In this document: piece by piece, positions 59,371 to 64,000 of the stretch
Layout of the letters: every line of letters begins with the position of its first letter
Position numbering within the stretch: position 1 is the first letter of the stretch
NCBI GenBank assembly: GCA_000827495.1
Contig: KN817544.1
Coordinates: forward strand, 308,505-372,504
Origin: Hypholoma sublateritium FD-334 SS-4
Taxonomy: Eukaryota > Basidiomycota > Agaricomycetes > Agaricales > Strophariaceae
Length of the DNA stretch: 64,000 bases
Reading direction: 5' to 3'
Made by a program: the position numbers and the translations under genes
Notes under the pieces: generated by a model
Told to the model about the DNA's origin: nothing
Databases searched by the model: none
What the model saw: only the letters and a program-made list of their open reading frames with translations

Positions 59371-61575
59371 ATGCCTCCCCCGGCGCACCAGCCGCAGCCC
59401 CGCACCTACTCCATCACAATCCGCGCGCTGCTCGCGCTCCCGGTGAGTCGACTGCTCGCTGTGCATGCCGGGCGCTGACCCGCGCAGTTCCGGATATGCA
59501 ACCCCCCGCCCGCCGTCGGCAAGGTCCGCTCGTGCGGAGGTGCGTGCTCTCTTCGTCGTCTGGGCTGCTGCTGACGGGCGCAGTGACCCCGCTCATCGAC
59601 GTCCGCCTCGAGGACATCCTCGACCGCCAGCACCTCCCGCCCCTCGGTGCGTGTCCCCCATTCGCCCTGCGCCCCCGCTGACCCCACACAGGCCTCAAGG
59701 ACTTTGAGGTGCCCCCCATCCCCCTCACGATTCCCCCCGCTGACATCCCCCAGGAATGGCTGCTGTTCGTCGAGATGAGCCCCGAGAACCTGTGCGTCCC
59801 CCTCCGATCTGCACGCACTGGCCCCTGACGCCCAGCACAGCTACTTCATCCTGTGGCTGCGCGAGTACAAGCAGCGCTANGCCCAGTGGCAGTCCCAGAC
59901 CGCCTTCCACCGCCGCACCCAGCCCCCCGCCCCCACACCCGACGACCCGCCGCCCAGCGCGCACCTCGCGATGTTCTTCGCCCGCGCGAAGCAGACGTTC
60001 TTCACCCCTGGGTCAGCATACGAGCTCAACCTCGCCTCGTCCCTCCTCGCNCCCCTGCACCGCCCCGACGCCCCCGCGCACCCGCCCCCATCGGCGCTGC
60101 GCGCCGTCGAGCGCGACACGTACGCCTCGCTCGACGCCTCGCGCGCCCGCTTCGTCCACGCGCAGCTGAACAACGTCGGCTCCCGCCGCGTGCTGTGCGG
60201 CATCCTCGCCGGCGTCGTGTTCTGCCTCGTCGGCGGCGCCGCCCCGCTCGCCGCGCTCTTCGCAAGAGGCGGGGCGCGGTGGGCGAGGCTGGCGGCGNTG
60301 CCTGGGCTGTGGGCGGGGCTGACGGTGCTGTTCGCGAGCATCAACGGAATCTGCATGGGCGTGTACATCTTCGGCGACCTGCGCCAGCTGCGCCGCTTTG
60401 AGCTCGCGCGCCCGCGCATATCGCGCCCGAGGCCTCTCCCCCCGTTCGCGCCCATCGCGCAGGTCGCCGACGCCGCCCACTCCCACTCCGCCCCTTCCCA
60501 CTCTAACCCATCGCACACCAACACCAAGATCCTGCGCTCGCCCTCCGCCGCGAGCCTCGCCACATTCACCAGCGCCGGCTCCGCGGACGGCATCCACATC
60601 TCGCCCGAGTACTTCGACGCCGACGCAGCCGCGGACGACGCCCGCGGCGACCTCTACGCGCCGCGCCCCGAGAGTGCGCTCGACTGGGACGGCGGCGGGC
60701 TCATCGACCTCGCCGTGCTGCGGGACACGGCGTCGGCGTATGGCTCCGAACACGGGTCGACGGGGTCGATAAACGAGGAGGAGGAGGAAGGTTTAAGTGC
60801 GAGTGCGATTGGGCACGGCGCCGGCGGGCATGCGCCCCCGCTCCAGATCCCGCGCGTCCTCCCAGCGACGCGCTCCGTGCGCTCGGACTCGTCTGCGTCC
60901 GGCGCGAGCGACGCGACGGTCTTCACGGGCACCGCGACGTTCATCCACGCGTTTGCGCTCTCCTCTCCCGACGCGGACGCTGACACCGATGCCCCGGCGC
61001 CGCGGCGTGCACATGGACACGCGCTGAATGCGCTGGGGGGTTTAGGGGCGGATGGGGATGGGAATGGTGAGGACGGGGGTGAGGAGGAGGAGGACGACGC
61101 CGCGCTCGCACGCGCGATCGCGCGCCCGGCGAAGCACCAGCGGATCGCGCCGTTCGACTTTGACGGGCTGGCCACCGACGACGCCCGCGGCGACCTCTAC
61201 GCGCCCCGCCCGGAGAGCGCCCTTGACTGGGACGGCGGCGGGCTTATTGACCTCGCCGTGCTGCACGGCGCGGACGCGGCGTCGTTGTGTGGCTCGGAGC
61301 GCAGTGGCGCTGCGTTGGTGGATCGCGGACGAACGTGTACCGCTTCCCCATTGACTTGCTCGTGGGGTGCGGCACGCTGCATGTTCACGCGTAACCTGGA
61401 ATGGAAGCAAATGAATATAAGCGCCCGTGCTGCGCAACGACGACGCACCCAAGTTTACATCGCGAACCTTTATTTTTACCCATTTATTCATTGTACAGTA
61501 GCTACATATAAATATAAAAGTGAGAAAGTATCAAGTGAAGTAAAGAGAATAAGTAATAGAGAATCACTCACCTGA
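59371..61575 (+). CDS. RGS-domain transmembrane protein
   Basis: RGS domains accelerate GTP hydrolysis by G-protein alpha subunits; membrane-anchored fungal forms such as Rax1 relatives also act in polarity and signalling. Six exons in consistent phase: 59371-59442, 59488-59539, 59584-59646, 59692-59708, 59754-59791 and 59841-61575. The RGS core spans DILDRQHLPPLGLKDFEEWL, LFVEMSPENLYFILWLREYK, AMFFARAKQTFFTPGSAYEL and RARFVHAQLNNVGSRRVLCG. Two hydrophobic helices follow (GILAGVVFCLVGGAAPLAAL and LWAGLTVLFASINGICMGVY), then FGDLRQLRRFELARPRISRP. The remaining 350 residues are low-complexity Ala/Asp/Ser and contain a duplicated DDARGDLYAPRPESALDWDG block. The last 85 or so residues may be wrong: another frame there reads NVYRFPIDLLVGCGTLHVHA before a stop. 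Three N bases fall in the gene (59880, 60051, 60298). GC is very high. Confidence 0.82.
60633..61262 (+). repeat. Intragenic direct duplication of an about 90-bp coding block
   Basis: The block at about 60633-60720 recurs at about 61174-61262 in the same frame. It encodes DDARGDLYAPRPESALDWDG and GGLIDLAVL both times, with mostly silent differences (for example GCGCCGCGC versus GCGCCCCGC). Confidence 0.9.
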
Positions 61576-64000
61576 GAAGTATGAGCCTTCTTGGCTTCTT
61601 GGGCGCTCACACGCGCCACCCAACCACCCTCGAATTCACAGACGCGCGTCAGCCGTAAGTTGGCGCCGTGAAATCCAGGCGCACGGCAGATACACGCGCC
61701 GGAGCTGCTGAACACGTCAGCGTCGCCACATCGTCGTGCAGCCGCCCATGTACACGGTGAGCACGTCTTGTTCACCTCATACCAACTCACAAACTCCCCC
61801 AGACACGAGGCGCACACCGCGGAGCGACGGATGCATGCCGACGCGTATCCAGACGCCGTCAGGGGGCATGTAGGCCGTGTGGGTGATCGACCGATAGGCG
61901 GCGCGGGGCGCGGGTGGTGCAGAGCGCGTGGGATGCATGTACACGCGCGCCTGCTTTCCGCGTGGTGAGTGCGACGCACACCTGTGCGATTCGCTTAGGG
62001 GGGCTGCCAGATACACGAGAGCAGGCCAGATGTTGGGGGCGGGACGTGCTGCGTCCAGGCGCGCGGGAGGGTCTCGGGGGCATGTCCACGCGTGCGCTCT
62101 ATTCCGTGGAAGTCGCAAGCGCGTGCGCGTCGGAGACGGTCAGGAGTGCGTTTGGGCACTGGGAAACGGGTCAGAGGTTCGGGGCGGCAGGCGATGGGCG
62201 AGAGCGCGCTGGGATGCATGGGATGCATGTCCGCGCGCACCCATTATCCGTGCGGTGAGTCCAGCGCACACCCGTGGGACACGCTTACAATGTTTCTCAG
62301 GGATGCTGGAAAATACCAGAAGGTCGGCGCAGGCCACGATTCCGCGGAGCGTGCGGGAGTGCTCCGGGAGCATATCCACGCGCACCCGCTATCCGNGGAT
62401 GCTGGAAAATACCAGAAGGTCGGCGCAGGCCACGATTCCGCGGAGCGTGCGGGAGTGCTCCGGGAGCATATCCACGCGCACCCGCTATCCGCCCGGTATC
62501 GCCTACGCGCACACGTTGTCAGAGCTTAACAGCGCTCCGAGACACCTGGAACGGCGGCAGAATAGCGGCGGCGCGAGTGCGTAAAGCTGAGCGCGCCGGG
62601 ATGAAAGGGACGCATCTCCACGCGCACCCACTAGCCGCGAGGTGAGTGCAAAGCCCACCCATTTTACATGCTCACGAGGATCTTTACAGACGACAAAAAA
62701 AGCCCAGAGGACCGCCGCGGGCCGCGTTGATGCAGAGCGCGCGGGAGTGCCTCGGGAGCACATCGACGCGTCGCCTCTTTCTCTCCAATATCGACAACGG
62801 GCACCCGTCGATAACGGTCAAGAGTACTTATAGACGCCGGGGCAAGCGGCAGAACGGCGGCGCGGCGGGGTTGTGAGCCAGAGCGCGCAGGGACATCCGG
62901 TATACACCTACACACACACGCGTTAATCGCACGGTGAGTGCGATGCGCTCCAGCTCGATTAGCTCACGCATACCGCCTGATGTACGGGCAGCAGTTAGAT
63001 ATTGAGCGCGGGACGTGCAGCAGCCGGGCGCGCGGGTGAGCCTCGGGAGCACGTCGACGCGCAGCGTCTATCTCCCCGGTGTCGCCGGCGCGTACCACTC
63101 GAAAAGAGTCCAGGGAGCTCCTGGACGCAGGGAACGGCGATAGAAATGCGGCACGGCGGCTGGGTGTACGAGAGCGCGCTGAGATGTCCGGGATGCACAC
63201 AGACGCGCACCCGTCGCAGTTACTCACGAGACCCTAGATAGATAGCCCAGATGTTATGGGAAGCTCCGTGCAGGCCACGTAGCCGCTGCGCGGGATGGGA
63301 GTGCATCGGCGGCATGTTGACGCGCCGGCCTTCGACGGGCGCTAATTCCGGCGCTTGCACGTCCGGAAACGGGCAGACACGGCGTCAGAGCCTCGAGAGG
63401 AGCCCAGAGACATATAAAAGGCCGCAGTGTGGGTGAACGTGGCGGAGTGCGTACGGCACATCCTGTCAAGCGCAGCCATGAGCGCCGCGAACGTCGGTGA
63501 GTGTGTACACGACGTACCGGCGTGTCTGGACCCCCAGAAGTGTTGAGAGCGACGCGCACCCGTCGCATTCACTCACAGAGACCCCAGACAGACGGCGGAC
63601 CGACCTATATTCGAAGATCGGCGTGGGTCACGCAGCTGCGCGAGATGGGAGCGTTTCTGTGGCATGTTGACGCGCTGCCCTTCGACGGGCGCTAAGTCCA
63701 GCGCGTGCATGTTTGAAACGCGCGGACACGTCGCCGGAGACGCCAGAGGTGCGCAGGGACACGGCGCAGGCCGCGGAGTAGGTGAACGTGACGGGGTGCG
63801 TACGGCACATCCTGTCAAGCGCTCCCATGGACGCTGCGAACGTCGGTGAGTGTGTACACGACGTACCGTCGTGTCAGGACCCCCAGAAGTGGTGAGTGCC
63901 ACGCCCACCCGTCGCATTCACTCACGGAGACCTCCAGATAGACGAGAGGCCGCATCCTCACGGCTCACGCAGCTGCGCGTGGTGGGAGCATCTCTACGGT
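61576..64000. repeat. Degenerate tandem array, about 145-bp period with about 290-bp dimer, open at the right end
   Basis: A landmark of the form GCATGTCCACGCG recurs at about 61935, 62080, 62225, 62370, 62612, 62758, 62910, 63049 and 63195, spaced 145-146 bp apart once the artefactual 96-bp step at 62396 is removed, with one pair at 152 and 139. Alternate units differ: one type continues into a GGTGAGTGCGACGCACAC-like word, the other is preceded by CTCGGGAG. Further right the period grows: GGCATGTTGACGCGC at 63311 and 63661 is 350 bp apart, with near-identical flanks. No coding frame persists through the array. Confidence 0.75.
62301..62491. repeat. Exact 95-bp tandem duplication separated by one N
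   Basis: Bases 62301-62395 and 62397-62491 are identical by eye, with N at 62396 between them. The duplication breaks the otherwise regular 145-bp spacing, which points to a contig join that failed to collapse an overlap. Confidence 0.85.

Noticed and set aside
61576..64000. CRISPR-like or multi-exon gene reading of the tandem array
   Set aside because: Units are contiguous and degenerate without unique spacers, and the recurrent GTGAGTG words do not connect open frames.

Overview
The window looks like nuclear DNA of a filamentous basidiomycete, probably an Agaricomycete (mushroom or wood-decay class). The basis is the density of very short GT-AG introns (about 42-75 nt), the small intergenic gaps, and families typical of that class: S53 sedolisin, BTB/POZ, MYND-finger and DUF6533 membrane proteins. 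Exon models were built by eye from reading-frame continuity, splice sites and family motifs. No alignment was run.

Layout. 1-4.3 kb: the 3' part of a secreted S53 peptidase and a membrane protein of unknown function. 4.3-8.8 kb: gene-poor. 8.8-12 kb: ROT1 (ER chaperone) and proteasome subunit beta-6, both on the minus strand. 12-18.4 kb: gene-poor, with a probable decayed gene near 14.2-15.2 kb. 18.4-30.2 kb: a BTB/POZ protein, a secreted type-B carboxylesterase, the mitochondrial AAA ATPase Msp1, a small single-pass membrane protein, and ALG11 of N-glycan assembly. 31.9-42 kb: an FMN-dependent 2-hydroxy-acid dehydrogenase, a SUN-domain (SLP1-type) ER/nuclear-envelope protein, a GH20 hexosaminidase and a MYND-finger protein. 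43-46.9 kb: a tandem duplication of a DUF6533 membrane-protein gene whose second copy is broken and internally deleted. 47.5-51.1 kb: the checkpoint kinase MPS1 with a polyglutamine tract.

From about 52.8 kb the character changes to GC-rich, repeat-filled sequence with few convincing genes. It begins inside a small signal-peptide ORF that has a complete-looking promoter and 5'UTR intron. It contains one clear gene, an RGS-domain membrane protein (59.4-61.6 kb) with an internal coding duplication. From about 61.7 kb to the window end runs a degenerate tandem array whose landmark recurs every 145-146 bp, with a dimeric pattern near 290 bp. Six N bases and one exact 95-bp duplication across an N show that assembly is uncertain here.

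The genes do not form one pathway. ROT1, ALG11 and the SUN/SLP1 protein all serve the ER and glycoprotein folding. The sedolisin, carboxylesterase and GH20 enzyme are extracellular or wall-directed hydrolases. Proteasome beta-6, Msp1 and MPS1 are core housekeeping and checkpoint functions. I did not find a convincing novel multi-gene system. The most unusual structure is the nucleosome-sized repeat array at the right end.
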